Assembly (NCBI GenBank): GCA_035284745.1
Contig: JAYKIL010000012.1
Location: 62,001-126,000, forward strand
DNA length: 64,000 nt
Reading direction: 5' to 3'
From: JAYKJB01 sp035284745 [NCBI: Candidatus Sericytochromatia bacterium]
Lineage (GTDB): Bacteria; Cyanobacteriota; Sericytochromatia; S15B-MN24
The stretch's first letter is position 1, and each line of letters starts with the position of its first letter. Shown in pieces: positions 1 to 8,500 of this stretch. Both the position numbers and the translations under genes were made by a program. A model generated the notes under the pieces. The model was given only the letters and a program-made list of their open reading frames with translations, was not told the DNA's origin and did not search any database.

Positions 1-112
1 GGAAGCTCAGGACCAACGCAAACGCGGCAGGGAGAGGATGGCGTTGCGTGACCATCGCCAACGCAGCGGCAATCGCAACAAAAGAGAGTAGATAGAAGAA
101 AGCAGGGTGCAT
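1..112 (-). CDS. nuoJ: NADH-quinone oxidoreductase subunit J (partial, cut by window edge)
   Basis: Only the first 37 codons are in the window. The reverse strand opens with ATG at 112 and reads into a hydrophobic helix followed by a short polar turn (MVTQRHPLPAA), the typical beginning of the NuoJ membrane subunit of complex I. It follows nuoI on the same strand after a 39-base gap, which is the standard operon order. NuoJ is one of the small proton-translocating membrane-arm subunits. The rest of the gene, and presumably nuoK-N, lies beyond the left edge. The call rests on position plus the N-terminal pattern. Confidence 0.8.
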   Translation of the reverse strand, partial: MHPAFFYLLSFVAIAAALAMVTQRHPLPAAFALVLSF

Positions 113-151
113 AGAGGCAATCGTTCCTGGATCGTAAGGCAAAGCAGCGGT

Positions 152-748
152 TTAGTACACTTGACCCTCAGGGTGCGGATCAGGTTGCACCTGCATCAAC
201 TCTTCCTTGGTCACGACAAAGCTCTCGCGGTCAAAGGCGGTCAGCGAATAAACACCAGAGTCCATTCGTATGGCGTCGACCGGGCAAGCCTCGACACACA
301 TCCCACAAAATACGCATTCCAAAAGGTCGATATCGAACCGAGCGGGAAAGCGTTCGATATCCGGATCTTCACTCTCCGCGGGAGTGATGTGAATACATTC
401 GGCCGGACACGCCGTCGCACACATCAAACAAGCAACGCACTTGGTGCTCCCATCAGCGCGCGTCGTCAGGCGGTGCTTGCCCCTGTAACCTTCAGGAATA
501 GCACGCTTCACCTCAGGGTATCCCACCGTACGCGCGGGTTTCAGTCCCAAAAGATTTTTGACGACGTGCCCCATGGTGACGCCTAAACCCTTTGCGATCT
601 CAAGGAGATATACGGACTCCCCCAGTTGGTTGACGTTGCGATCAACCACTTGAGTGGGCGAATCCAGACCATCAGGGACAAGGTCAGGGCTAATGTTCAC
701 CTGCGACTGCGCCAGACGAACGATATCAATCGGAGCATTGTGACTCAT
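152..748 (-). CDS. nuoI: NADH-quinone oxidoreductase subunit I, two [4Fe-4S] clusters
   Basis: 198-residue ferredoxin-like subunit of the peripheral arm of complex I; it passes electrons through clusters N6a and N6b towards quinone. Two CxxCxxCxxxCP motifs are visible, CVACLMCATACP and CVFCGMCVEACP, about 45 residues apart as in the family. The reading frame is open upstream to 820, but the ATG at 748 overlaps the nuoH stop by one base (TGATG), and the protein from there has family length, so I chose it. The first 50 residues are less conserved and link to the membrane-contacting region (GLGVTMGHVVKNLLG). Confidence 0.96.
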   Translation of the reverse strand: MSHNAPIDIVRLAQSQVNISPDLVPDGLDSPTQVVDRNVNQLGESVYLLEIAKGLGVTMGHVVKNLLGLKPARTVGYPEVKRAIPEGYRGKHRLTTRADGSTKCVACLMCATACPAECIHITPAESEDPDIERFPARFDIDLLECVFCGMCVEACPVDAIRMDSGVYSLTAFDRESFVVTKEELMQVQPDPHPEGQVY

Positions 749-2034
749 CAATTCAACACCGTAATCACGATCCCCGTGATCAAAACGTTCACAAGGGCAA
801 GTGGAAGCAACGAACGCCAACCAAGATTCATGACTTGGTCATAACGGAAGCGGGGTAAAGTCCAGCGCACCCAGACAAAAACCCAGCATAAAAAGAGAAC
901 CTTTGCGATAAACACGTGAAACTGAAGAACGGCCGCAAATATCGGAGCAAACCACACAGGCAATGGCAAAATCGCAACGACGACAGCACCGGCCAGGAAG
1001 GTGACAGCCCCACCGAGCAACAATCCGGCAATGATGAGGCCTTCCAGATCACGCAAGTCCTTCCAACGGCCGGCCCCTTCCACAAAATTCACGAGCGCTA
1101 CGGCGGTCAGAACCAAGAACAATGTTCCAACAGCCGCAAAAGTCCAAAACGAGACCGGCGTGATATTGGCAACGATCGCTTCTGTGTTTAGAAAGGGTAC
1201 TTGCCACCCCCCCAGAAAGAGAGTCACAAACAGCGCAGACGAAACCACCATCGCGGCATACTCCGCCAAGAAGAACATTCCGAACTTCATCGAAGAGTAT
1301 TCCGTGTGATAACCAGCAACCAGTTCGGATTCCGACTCCGCCAAGTCGAACGGCACCCGGTTCGTTTCAGCAAAGGCACAGACAATAAAAATGATGGCGG
1401 CCAAGGGTTGGACGAAAATACCCCACACGTGTTCCCCCTGCCAACGCGCAATGTCAGGCAAACTCACAGTCCCATAGATCATGAGCGCCCCAATCACCGA
1501 GAGGCCCAAGGGAATTTCATAGCTCAACACGGCGGCAGACGCCCGCATCGCACCCAGCAAGGAATATTTGTTGTTGCTCGCCCATCCCGCGAAAATAATG
1601 CCGTACACCGTCAAAGAAACAATGGCGAAAAACCAAAGGATTCCAGGATCCACATTCAGGACCTGCCCCTTCACGACTGCCCATCCCTCCAGACCCACCT
1701 TCGAGAAATTAATCGTATCGAAGAAAGGGATAATCGTAATCGTCAAAAATGCGATAGCGACGACGATGACAGGAGCCGCTAAGTAATAGAAACGGTTGGC
1801 CCGATCGGGAATGACATCTTCTTTGAAGAACAGCTTGATGGCATCGGCAACCACGTGCAGCAAACCAGCCAAGCGCAACGGGCCAAGCGCCGCACGCTCT
1901 GGCCCCGGCCGATCCTGAATGTAAGCGGAGCCTTTGCGCTCTAACCAGACAAGCAAGGGCACCAATTGCAGAACCACACCAATAACCAACAGGTTCAGTC
2001 CGATAGCGATAAAAGGGTCTAACCAATGCTGCAT
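748..2034 (-). CDS. nuoH: NADH-quinone oxidoreductase subunit H (ND1-type)
   Basis: 428-residue integral membrane subunit that forms the quinone-access site at the junction of the two arms of complex I. The two hallmark loops are present: DRPGPERAALGPLRLAG near residues 41-57 and FAETNRVPFDLAESESELV near 222-240. About eight to nine hydrophobic segments alternate with short loops. It is longer than the E. coli subunit (about 325 residues), with extra length in the C-terminal membrane segments. It starts 12 bases after nuoG and overlaps nuoI by one base, so translation is probably coupled. Confidence 0.96.
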   Translation of the reverse strand: MQHWLDPFIAIGLNLLVIGVVLQLVPLLVWLERKGSAYIQDRPGPERAALGPLRLAGLLHVVADAIKLFFKEDVIPDRANRFYYLAAPVIVVAIAFLTITIIPFFDTINFSKVGLEGWAVVKGQVLNVDPGILWFFAIVSLTVYGIIFAGWASNNKYSLLGAMRASAAVLSYEIPLGLSVIGALMIYGTVSLPDIARWQGEHVWGIFVQPLAAIIFIVCAFAETNRVPFDLAESESELVAGYHTEYSSMKFGMFFLAEYAAMVVSSALFVTLFLGGWQVPFLNTEAIVANITPVSFWTFAAVGTLFLVLTAVALVNFVEGAGRWKDLRDLEGLIIAGLLLGGAVTFLAGAVVVAILPLPVWFAPIFAAVLQFHVFIAKVLFLCWVFVWVRWTLPRFRYDQVMNLGWRSLLPLALVNVLITGIVITVLN

Positions 2035-2046
2035 CGAAGAACTCCG

Positions 2047-3654
2047 TTAACGCAAGACTGAACCGGCCAAGGCTTCAACACGGCCAAGACCTTTGGGCGC
2101 GGCCTGCGCCTCACCGAAAGAAGGAATCTGGTAACCCGCGTCGCCCAGGGAATACCAACTCGTGTCACCGAGCTCTGTGCGCCAAGAGCGAAGTAACGCC
2201 CAGACATCCTCAACGTCGGACCAGCCGAATTGGGGCGTCAGCCACTGTCCAATTCGGGACAGTAATTCATACTCTGCGACCGCATCACCTGGGGCCTCAA
2301 ACGCCTTGAAGAAACGTTGAACGCGGCCCTGGAAGTTTACAAACGAACCCAATTGCTCAGCGTGCGTTGCAACGGGGAATACGTAGGAGGCCAGCCTCGC
2401 CGTCGCATTGTCATGAGCCCCGAAGTATACAACCGAGGAGACCCCCCGCAAGGCGTCCGCGACCTCAGGGTCCTGAGCCAGGTCATTCCCCATCACCCAC
2501 ACCACCTCCAACGAGGGAGAACGCAGGGTCGCCAAAAGTGCCTCTCGGGACATCTCATATCCCAGGTATTGAACCCCCGTCCGGTTCGGCGACTTATCGC
2601 CTCTCAACAGGAACGAATCCTCCACACCAGCGGGCGTCGGGTCCCAAGCAAATCGGGAAGCCCCAGGCATGAACGCCTCTGCAAAATGCCACAAGGCAGC
2701 GTTCGCCTCCAGCGACGAGAATGCCGAGCCAACGACCGCAAACGCGCCAGGAGGGCGACTTCCTTCAAGAAGGCCAGCCACCTCACGCAGTGCATCCCCA
2801 ATCGGCGCTTCCACACCGCGTACGCGGACATGGGGCAAACGATTCTCGTGCAAGGACTTGTAACTCAAGCGACCCGCATCACTCATCCAGTAACCGTTGA
2901 CACAGGCATTTTCCCGGGGGCGGTAGCGATAGACCATCGCGTCTTTGTGGTCCATATAAATGTTGCATCCCCGACTGCAACCCGTACAGATGCTCTTGGC
3001 TGTCTTCATAAACCACACGCGCATCTTGAAACGGAAGTCTTTGCTGGTCAAAGCCCCCACTGGACAAATATCGACAACATTTCCCGAGTACGGGTTGTCG
3101 AGGTCTTTGCCTGGGAAAGTCTCAATGACCGACGTATCACCCCGGCCCGTCACCACCAGTTCGTGAGAGTCTGATATTTCCTCACAAAACCGGACGCACC
3201 GGGTGCAGAGAATGCAGCGTTCTTGGTCCAGAACAACCATCGGACCGATATCCAATGCCTTTTCTTTCTGAATTTTCGGAACATCCGACCTGTTATCGTA
3301 CTGCCCATACTCCATGTAGTAGTCTTGCAGACGGCATTCCCCTGCTTGGTCACAAATCGGACAATCAATAGGATGGTTCAAGAGCAGGAATTCCTGAACC
3401 CCTCGCCGCATCTTCTCCACAGCCGGAGTATCTGTCCGAACCACCAGACCGTCCCTGACCTGTTGCCCGCAGGCAATCTGCGGGCCCCGAGCCCCCTCAA
3501 CTTCACACAGACACATGCGGCAATTACCCGCGACACTCAAGCCGGGGTGGTAGCAATAATGCGGAATATCAACACCGTGCAATTTCGCAGCTTCAATCAG
3601 GTTCAATCCATCAGGAGCCTCGACCTGCTTGCCATTCAGCGAAAACGTCGCCAT
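2047..3654 (-). CDS. nuoG: NADH-quinone oxidoreductase subunit G (short form)
   Basis: 535-residue iron-sulfur subunit of the NADH-oxidising module. The N-terminal 2Fe-2S ferredoxin domain has ligands C34, C45, C48 and C62. Next come an HxxxCxxCxxxGxC segment (HPIDCPICDQAGEC), then CILCTRCVRFC with the distal CP at VDICPVG, then a CTGCSRGCN cluster motif that opens a molybdopterin-oxidoreductase-like domain. That last domain is much shorter than in E. coli NuoG (about 900 residues). Short NuoG forms are known in several phyla, and the frame here is intact, so I see no sign of a broken gene. It lies 17 bases after nuoF. Confidence 0.94.
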   Translation of the reverse strand: MATFSLNGKQVEAPDGLNLIEAAKLHGVDIPHYCYHPGLSVAGNCRMCLCEVEGARGPQIACGQQVRDGLVVRTDTPAVEKMRRGVQEFLLLNHPIDCPICDQAGECRLQDYYMEYGQYDNRSDVPKIQKEKALDIGPMVVLDQERCILCTRCVRFCEEISDSHELVVTGRGDTSVIETFPGKDLDNPYSGNVVDICPVGALTSKDFRFKMRVWFMKTAKSICTGCSRGCNIYMDHKDAMVYRYRPRENACVNGYWMSDAGRLSYKSLHENRLPHVRVRGVEAPIGDALREVAGLLEGSRPPGAFAVVGSAFSSLEANAALWHFAEAFMPGASRFAWDPTPAGVEDSFLLRGDKSPNRTGVQYLGYEMSREALLATLRSPSLEVVWVMGNDLAQDPEVADALRGVSSVVYFGAHDNATARLASYVFPVATHAEQLGSFVNFQGRVQRFFKAFEAPGDAVAEYELLSRIGQWLTPQFGWSDVEDVWALLRSWRTELGDTSWYSLGDAGYQIPSFGEAQAAPKGLGRVEALAGSVLR

Positions 3655-3671
3655 CGCCTAAGCCTCAGTTT

Positions 3672-5018
3672 CTAAACCGCAGCCCCAACAGGGGCTACAG
3701 GGTGCAAGTAACGTCCCCGGCGATCAACAGGTCGACCGCCCTTCACAAAATACGATACAAACTCCTCACGGAATTTTTGGATATAACTGCGGGTAGGCAT
3801 CGTGGCGGCGGCCGCAAGAGCGCATATCGTGCGCCCTTCCATGTTGTCCGCAATATCCAACACCTCGCGCAGGTCGTCTTCGGTCCCCTTACCTTGGAGC
3901 ATGCGGCCCAGTATCTTGTAGAGCCAATCTGTTCCTTCTCGGCACGGAGTGCACTGACCGCAAGACTCGTGAGAGTAGAAGCGCAACAGGTTATGCAGCA
4001 CCCAAACCAAACTGGTTTGCTGCTCCAAAACAATGAGACCCCCTGAACCAAACATCGTACCGTGTTTCGCCATCGACTCGTACGTCATTTCAACCGAGCG
4101 AACCTCGTCAGCGGTCAAAATCGGGCACGAAGACCCCCCGGGGATGGCGGCTTTTAATTCGCCCTTCACCCCGCCACAGTACTCGTCAATGTATTCCATC
4201 AGTCCGATGCCCAACGGAATTTCATGCACACCGGGTTTGTTGATAGCCCCCGAAGCGCACATCAAACGCGTGCCCCTTGAATCAACTTGCGGCCGCCCGT
4301 CGGGCCCCACCACGTACTTGCCAATTTGGGAGTATGCATCTCCCCCGTGTCTTACAATCCACGGAACATTCGCAATCGTTTCCACATTGTTAACGACGGT
4401 CGGGCACTGAAACAGACCGTGGGTCGCGGGAAAAGGAGGCTTCAAGCGTGGGTAGCCGCGTTCACCCTCGAGCGAAGTCAAGAGCGCTGTTTCCTCACCG
4501 CAGATGTACGCCCCAGCCCCAGAATGGACCGTGATGTCGAGGTGGTAACCAGAGCCGAAACAATTCTTTCCGAGAAATCCCTTGTGGTAGGCCTCCTGCA
4601 CCGCCTGACGCAGGATGCTCTGTTGATGCCAAAACTCACCGCGGACGTAGATGTAACAAGCATGGGCCTGGATCGCGTAGGATGCCAAAATGCACCCTTC
4701 AATGAGCATATGCGGGTCGTTCTCGAGTATCCGGCGGTCTTTGTAAGTACCCGGCTCTGACTCGTCAGCATTGATCACCAAGTAACGGGGGCGCGGGTCA
4801 TTCTTGGGCAAGAATCCCCATTTCATTCCCGCCGGAAACCCAGCGCCACCGCGCCCACGCAGGCCACTTTTCTTCACCTCGGCGGTGATATCATCGGGCG
4901 TCCGGGCCCCACCCAACACCTCACGAGCAACATCATACTGCCCCCGCGACATCGCCACGTTAATATGATGATTATCTGGCACGCCCCAATTGGCTGACAA
5001 AATTTTCGGAAAACTCAT
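3672..5018 (-). CDS. nuoF: NADH-quinone oxidoreductase subunit F (NADH- and FMN-binding)
   Basis: 448-residue flavoprotein where NADH is oxidised. The glycine-rich NADH-binding loop is GRGGAGFPAGMKW near residues 54-66; an FMN-site region (ADESEPGTYKDR) follows, and the C-terminal N3 cluster motif is SCGQCTPCREGT. Length and order match the family. GTG at 5021 and ATG at 5018 are adjacent; I took the ATG because a GAGGAA ribosome-binding site lies just upstream. Its presence together with NuoE and NuoG shows this complex uses NADH, unlike the cyanobacterial NDH-1 complex, which lacks these three subunits. Confidence 0.97.
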   Translation of the reverse strand: MSFPKILSANWGVPDNHHINVAMSRGQYDVAREVLGGARTPDDITAEVKKSGLRGRGGAGFPAGMKWGFLPKNDPRPRYLVINADESEPGTYKDRRILENDPHMLIEGCILASYAIQAHACYIYVRGEFWHQQSILRQAVQEAYHKGFLGKNCFGSGYHLDITVHSGAGAYICGEETALLTSLEGERGYPRLKPPFPATHGLFQCPTVVNNVETIANVPWIVRHGGDAYSQIGKYVVGPDGRPQVDSRGTRLMCASGAINKPGVHEIPLGIGLMEYIDEYCGGVKGELKAAIPGGSSCPILTADEVRSVEMTYESMAKHGTMFGSGGLIVLEQQTSLVWVLHNLLRFYSHESCGQCTPCREGTDWLYKILGRMLQGKGTEDDLREVLDIADNMEGRTICALAAAATMPTRSYIQKFREEFVSYFVKGGRPVDRRGRYLHPVAPVGAAV

Positions 5019-5027
5019 CACCGTTCC

Positions 5028-5504
5028 TCACGCCAAGCTGTTGAGAATCTCATCAACCCTTTGCGGTGTCAGACTCTCAAAGTAACGCTTACCATTAACC
5101 TGCATCATCGGACCCGTACCACACGACGCCAGGCACTCCTGCGTCATTAACGTGAACTTGCCGTCGGGGGTGGTCTCCCCCACACGAATGCCCAAACGAT
5201 TCTCTAGGTGATCCAGGATTTCAAACGCACCGCACAGAGCGCAGGACAGAGTTCGACACACCTCAATTTTGTAGCGTCCCACCGGCTTCAAGTTGAACAT
5301 CGTGTAAAAGGAGGCCACGCTCAACGCCTTCGAAGGCGCCAAGTCCAACAATTCAGCGCAGTAGGCCAAGGCTTCCGGCGGCAACCAGCCCAGCTCTTCT
5401 TGTGCGAGCCACAAAGTTGGAATCAGCGCCGCCTTTTTTTCCGGATAGCGCGTGACAAGAACATCAAACTTTTCTTTGGTTTCAGGTGAAAACGAATAGC
5501 CCAT
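5028..5504 (-). CDS. nuoE: NADH-quinone oxidoreductase subunit E (24 kDa, 2Fe-2S)
   Basis: 158-residue thioredoxin-fold subunit holding cluster N1a. The four cysteines are in CRTLSC and CLASC, with the usual spacing between the pairs, and the ECLxxCGTGPMMQVN block is typical. A TTG at 5519 also opens the frame, but ATG 5504 has a GGAG site nine bases upstream and gives family length. It sits between nuoD (25 bases upstream) and nuoF (9 bases downstream). Confidence 0.95.
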   Translation of the reverse strand: MGYSFSPETKEKFDVLVTRYPEKKAALIPTLWLAQEELGWLPPEALAYCAELLDLAPSKALSVASFYTMFNLKPVGRYKIEVCRTLSCALCGAFEILDHLENRLGIRVGETTPDGKFTLMTQECLASCGTGPMMQVNGKRYFESLTPQRVDEILNSLA

Positions 5505-5529
5505 TAGAGCCGACTCCAATTCAAAAACA

Positions 5530-6771
5530 CTACCGTTCCAATTCGCCCGCGATGATATTGATGGAGCCCAGTGTGGCTACCGCATCAGCAATCATGTGCC
5601 CCTCCACCATTTCGTGGAACGCATTGAAAGCGTAGAAACAAGGCGGGCGACACTTAATCCTGTAGGGATACCCAGAACCATCGGAAACAATGTAGAAGCC
5701 CAGTTCTCCGTTGGCCCCCTCCGTCGCATCGTATATCTCACCGGCCGGAACTCGAACACCCTCGAAAACCAGTTTGAAATGGTTGATCAAGCCTTCAATG
5801 TTTTGGTAGGTATCAACCTTCCCTGGCAGGGTAACCCTCTTGTCATCCACATTTACCGGTCCACCAGGAAGCTGTTTCAAGGCTTGCCGAATAATACGGA
5901 TCGACTGTTCCATCTCGATGAAGCGAACCATAATTCGGTCGTAAGTATCGCCCGTCGAGCCCAACGCGATATCCCAATCAAACGTGTCGTAGTAGTAGTA
6001 CGGATGCACCTTGCGAATATCGAAGGGCACGCCCGTCGCACGAAGGTTCGGACCCGTAAATCCGTAAGAAATCGCTCTTTCAGGGGTCAGGATACAAATT
6101 CCCTGCGTTCTATCAACGAAGATGCGATTCTTCGCGATCAACCCCTGCACTTCCGCAGCCGCCTGCTCAAGTTCCTTGCATACGGCCAAGACATCCTCTT
6201 CAAACCCATCGTACAAATCCCGGTACAACCCACCGATGCGCGTAAAGCTATTGGTCAAACGCGCCCCGGTCAGTTTTTCCAAAACGGTGTACACCGCTTC
6301 CCGCTTGTTGTAAAGAAACCAGAAGTTCGAAAGAGCGCCTATGTCCACCAAATTGGTGCCAATGCAGATGCAATGGTCCACCACCCGCATCAACTCTCCG
6401 ACGATCACACGAATGAATTTGCAGCGGTCGGTTATTTCAATATCGAGCAACCGTTCAACCGCCTTGGCGAAACCGATATTATTCAAAATCGCAGAGCAAT
6501 AATTGAGGCGATCCGTGTAAGGAATACACTGGTTATACGTCCGTTGTTCACAGGTTTTTTCAAACCCGCGATGCAAATATCCAATTTCGGTGACGGCAGC
6601 CGAGATAGTTTCACCGTCTAAGGCCACGAACGTTCGCAAGGTTCCGTGACTGGCCGGATGCGAAGGACCCAAGTTGAGAAACATCAGTTCGGTGTGAAGG
6701 TCCTTATAGAATTGAGGCTCCTCACCAGGAGCAATTACGGGGGGCTTATTGCCCAGAGCAGGAATTTGCAT
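5530..6771 (-). CDS. nuoD: NADH-quinone oxidoreductase subunit D (49 kDa)
   Basis: 413-residue subunit that, with NuoB, forms the quinone-reduction chamber; related to the large subunit of NiFe hydrogenases. Recognisable blocks are LNLGPSHPASHGTLR near residue 32, GYLHRGFEKTCE near 64, and the C-terminal GELER. Encoded separately from nuoC, as in most phyla outside the gammaproteobacteria, where the two are fused. A 341-residue open frame lies on the opposite strand (5596-6621), but it has no family features and is a shadow. Confidence 0.97.
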   Translation of the reverse strand: MQIPALGNKPPVIAPGEEPQFYKDLHTELMFLNLGPSHPASHGTLRTFVALDGETISAAVTEIGYLHRGFEKTCEQRTYNQCIPYTDRLNYCSAILNNIGFAKAVERLLDIEITDRCKFIRVIVGELMRVVDHCICIGTNLVDIGALSNFWFLYNKREAVYTVLEKLTGARLTNSFTRIGGLYRDLYDGFEEDVLAVCKELEQAAAEVQGLIAKNRIFVDRTQGICILTPERAISYGFTGPNLRATGVPFDIRKVHPYYYYDTFDWDIALGSTGDTYDRIMVRFIEMEQSIRIIRQALKQLPGGPVNVDDKRVTLPGKVDTYQNIEGLINHFKLVFEGVRVPAGEIYDATEGANGELGFYIVSDGSGYPYRIKCRPPCFYAFNAFHEMVEGHMIADAVATLGSINIIAGELER

Positions 6772-6792
6772 CGTTCCAATCTTCCTCAGCGC

Positions 6793-7344
6793 TTACTTCA
6801 GACCCTTGAAACGCAGTCGCTTCTCCATCTCATCCACCATCGTGTCCGATTCAGAGAGAGGCTGGCGCTTTTTCGTCGGATAATCTTTCCGGAGGGGATA
6901 TCCGATAAAATCCTTGTGCGTCAACAGGCGCTTCAAATTCGGGTGTCCTTCAAACTCTATCCCCAACATTTCCCACGTTTCACGTTCACCCCAGTCCGCA
7001 CTGGCCCACATGTCACACAAGGTGGGCAGGGTTTGGCCCACGTTCACGCCAACCTTCACCCGCAGACGATGCCCCCAGTGTAAGGAGTACAGCTGGTATA
7101 CCACCTCAAACCGTGTCTTCCGGGGTTCAGGATGGGTCAGATAGTCGACCCCCACAACGTCCATCAAGAAGTTAAAATTCAGCCCAGCCTCATCCCGCAA
7201 AAACGCCATTACTTCACGAAGGCCGGCACGACTGACCACCACTGCGACGTCGCCGTGGGCGGAAGAAACGGCCTCGAGATGATGAGAGAAACGGCCTTGC
7301 AGCGCATCGATAGGATCTAGCTTGACCTGATTGGTTTGTGTCAT
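6793..7344 (-). CDS. nuoC: NADH-quinone oxidoreductase subunit C (30 kDa)
   Basis: 183-residue peripheral-arm subunit. The 30-kDa family signature is clear: ERETWEMLGIEFEGHPNLKRLL followed by DFIGYPLRKDYP, near residues 118-152. It has no cofactor; it packs against NuoD and NuoB. It lies 22 bases after nuoB and 21 bases before nuoD. Confidence 0.95.
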   Translation of the reverse strand: MTQTNQVKLDPIDALQGRFSHHLEAVSSAHGDVAVVVSRAGLREVMAFLRDEAGLNFNFLMDVVGVDYLTHPEPRKTRFEVVYQLYSLHWGHRLRVKVGVNVGQTLPTLCDMWASADWGERETWEMLGIEFEGHPNLKRLLTHKDFIGYPLRKDYPTKKRQPLSESDTMVDEMEKRLRFKGLK

Positions 7345-7366
7345 CGGCTTCCGTCCAATAGAAAGA

Positions 7367-7909
7367 TCAATGTATGGGCAAGTCTTGAGGACGCGAAGGC
7401 GCGGCGTCTCGCCCCCCCGTATAATCTTCGTCTTTCACCGAGGACACTTCCAGCTTGCCTTGAAGTTTCATCACCGCGTCCAAAACGGCCTCCGGGCGAG
7501 GAGGACAGCCCCCAATGTACACATCCACGGGGATAATCTCATCGACGCCTTGCACCACCGCGTAGTTGTCATAAAAGCCGCCAGAACTCGCGCAAACGCC
7601 CATCGAAATGACCCATTTCGGTGATGGCATCTGCTCGTAGATCCGCTTAAGAATCGGAGCTTGCTTGTAGTTGATCGTCCCCGCGATGATCATCAGATCA
7701 GCTTGGCGCGGAGAAAATCGAACCACCTCGGCACCAAAGCGGCTGATGTCGTACGCAGAAGAAACCGTCGACATAAACTCTATGGCGCAGCAGGCCGTGC
7801 CAAAAGGCATCGGCCACATCGAATTCTCACGCCCCCAGTTCAGCAGCCAATCGACAGTCGTCGTGATGACCCCTTCGGGCAGTTTCGTCTCAAGCGACTC
7901 TAATCCCAT
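7367..7909 (-). CDS. nuoB: NADH-quinone oxidoreductase subunit B (cluster N2)
   Basis: 180-residue subunit binding the terminal [4Fe-4S] cluster N2. The tandem cysteines of [12 protein letters not shown] (around residue 41), the later MGVCASSGG cysteine and [18 protein letters not shown] supply the four ligands. Start ATG at 7909 lies inside the last codons of nuoA (10-base overlap), which suggests translational coupling. The C-terminus after the CPPRPE block is short and ordinary. Confidence 0.97.
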   Translation of the reverse strand: MGLESLETKLPEGVITTTVDWLLNWGRENSMWPMPFGTACCAIEFMSTVSSAYDISRFGAEVVRFSPRQADLMIIAGTINYKQAPILKRIYEQMPSPKWVISMGVCASSGGFYDNYAVVQGVDEIIPVDVYIGGCPPRPEAVLDAVMKLQGKLEVSSVKDEDYTGGRDAAPSRPQDLPIH

Positions 7910-8259
7910 TGGAGCGCCCCTTTCCGAAGCACATAAACAAATCCGGCAAACAACACGCCTATGAAGATAAACATTTCAATCAACCCAAACAGCCCGAGCG
8001 ATCTGAAGTTGACAGCCCACGGAAACAAGAACACTGCTTCCACGTCAAAGACGATAAAAAGTATCGCTACCAAATAAAACTTGATAGAGAAACGCTCCCG
8101 GGCCGAGCCGTGAGGCGTTGTAATGCCCGATTCATAAGGTTCTAGCTTGTGCAACCCCGCCTTTCGTGGCCCCAGCACTGCGTTCAAAGCAAGCATCACC
8201 AGAGGCAAGCCCAAGGCGATGGCGAATGCGACGATCAAGGCAAAAGCAGAATTGGTCAT
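7900..8259 (-). CDS. nuoA: NADH-quinone oxidoreductase subunit A
   Basis: 119-residue membrane subunit with three transmembrane helices and the ND3-type loop [44 protein letters not shown] (key residues E-x-Y-E-S-G and F-D-x-E). In this lineage the conserved cysteine of the loop is replaced by E-S-G-I. The frame stays open upstream to 8460, but only the ATG at 8259 gives the family length of about 120 residues. First gene of the complex I operon. Confidence 0.95.
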   Translation of the reverse strand: MTNSAFALIVAFAIALGLPLVMLALNAVLGPRKAGLHKLEPYESGITTPHGSARERFSIKFYLVAILFIVFDVEAVFLFPWAVNFRSLGLFGLIEMFIFIGVLFAGFVYVLRKGALQWD

Positions 8260-8399
8260 CAATCTTACTGTGTCGTAGAGGTGCGTATCGAAAATGTAGC
8301 AGTGCCCACGAATCGCGCAAGCACCCGCCGGTATCATCGCACGCTTTCTACCCAGCGTCCACGGCCGGCTCTCATTTCTGGCGGAAAGATTCTGCTGTG

Positions 8400-8427
8400 T
8401 TAAGAACTTTCGTATTTGGTCTATATT
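8400..8427 (+). promoter_or_regulatory. Candidate sigma70-type promoter for the LysM gene
   Basis: TTAAGA (8400-8405), 16-base spacer, TATATT (8422-8427). Predicted transcription start is near 8434, leaving a leader of about 65 bases before ATG 8501. It would make any start codon at 8426 impossible, which supports the downstream start. Pattern match only. Confidence 0.45.
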
Positions 8428-8500
8428 GATCTGGGCCGGGTACACAGTGATCACCCCCACATCTTTCCCTAGCGGCGCGGGCCTATCCTTGGGCGGGGTG

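Noticed and set aside
2047-3654. nuoG as a truncated pseudogene
   Set aside because: Shorter than E. coli NuoG, but all N-terminal cluster motifs are present and the frame ends cleanly; short forms are known.
5596-6621. 341-residue open frame on the plus strand opposite nuoD
   Set aside because: It lies wholly inside nuoD, has no family motifs, no ribosome-binding site and an amino-acid mix typical of an antisense shadow.
8260-8399. Promoter of the complex I operon
   Set aside because: Only weak matches (TTGCGC with 16 bases to TACATT on the reverse strand); I could not choose one with confidence.
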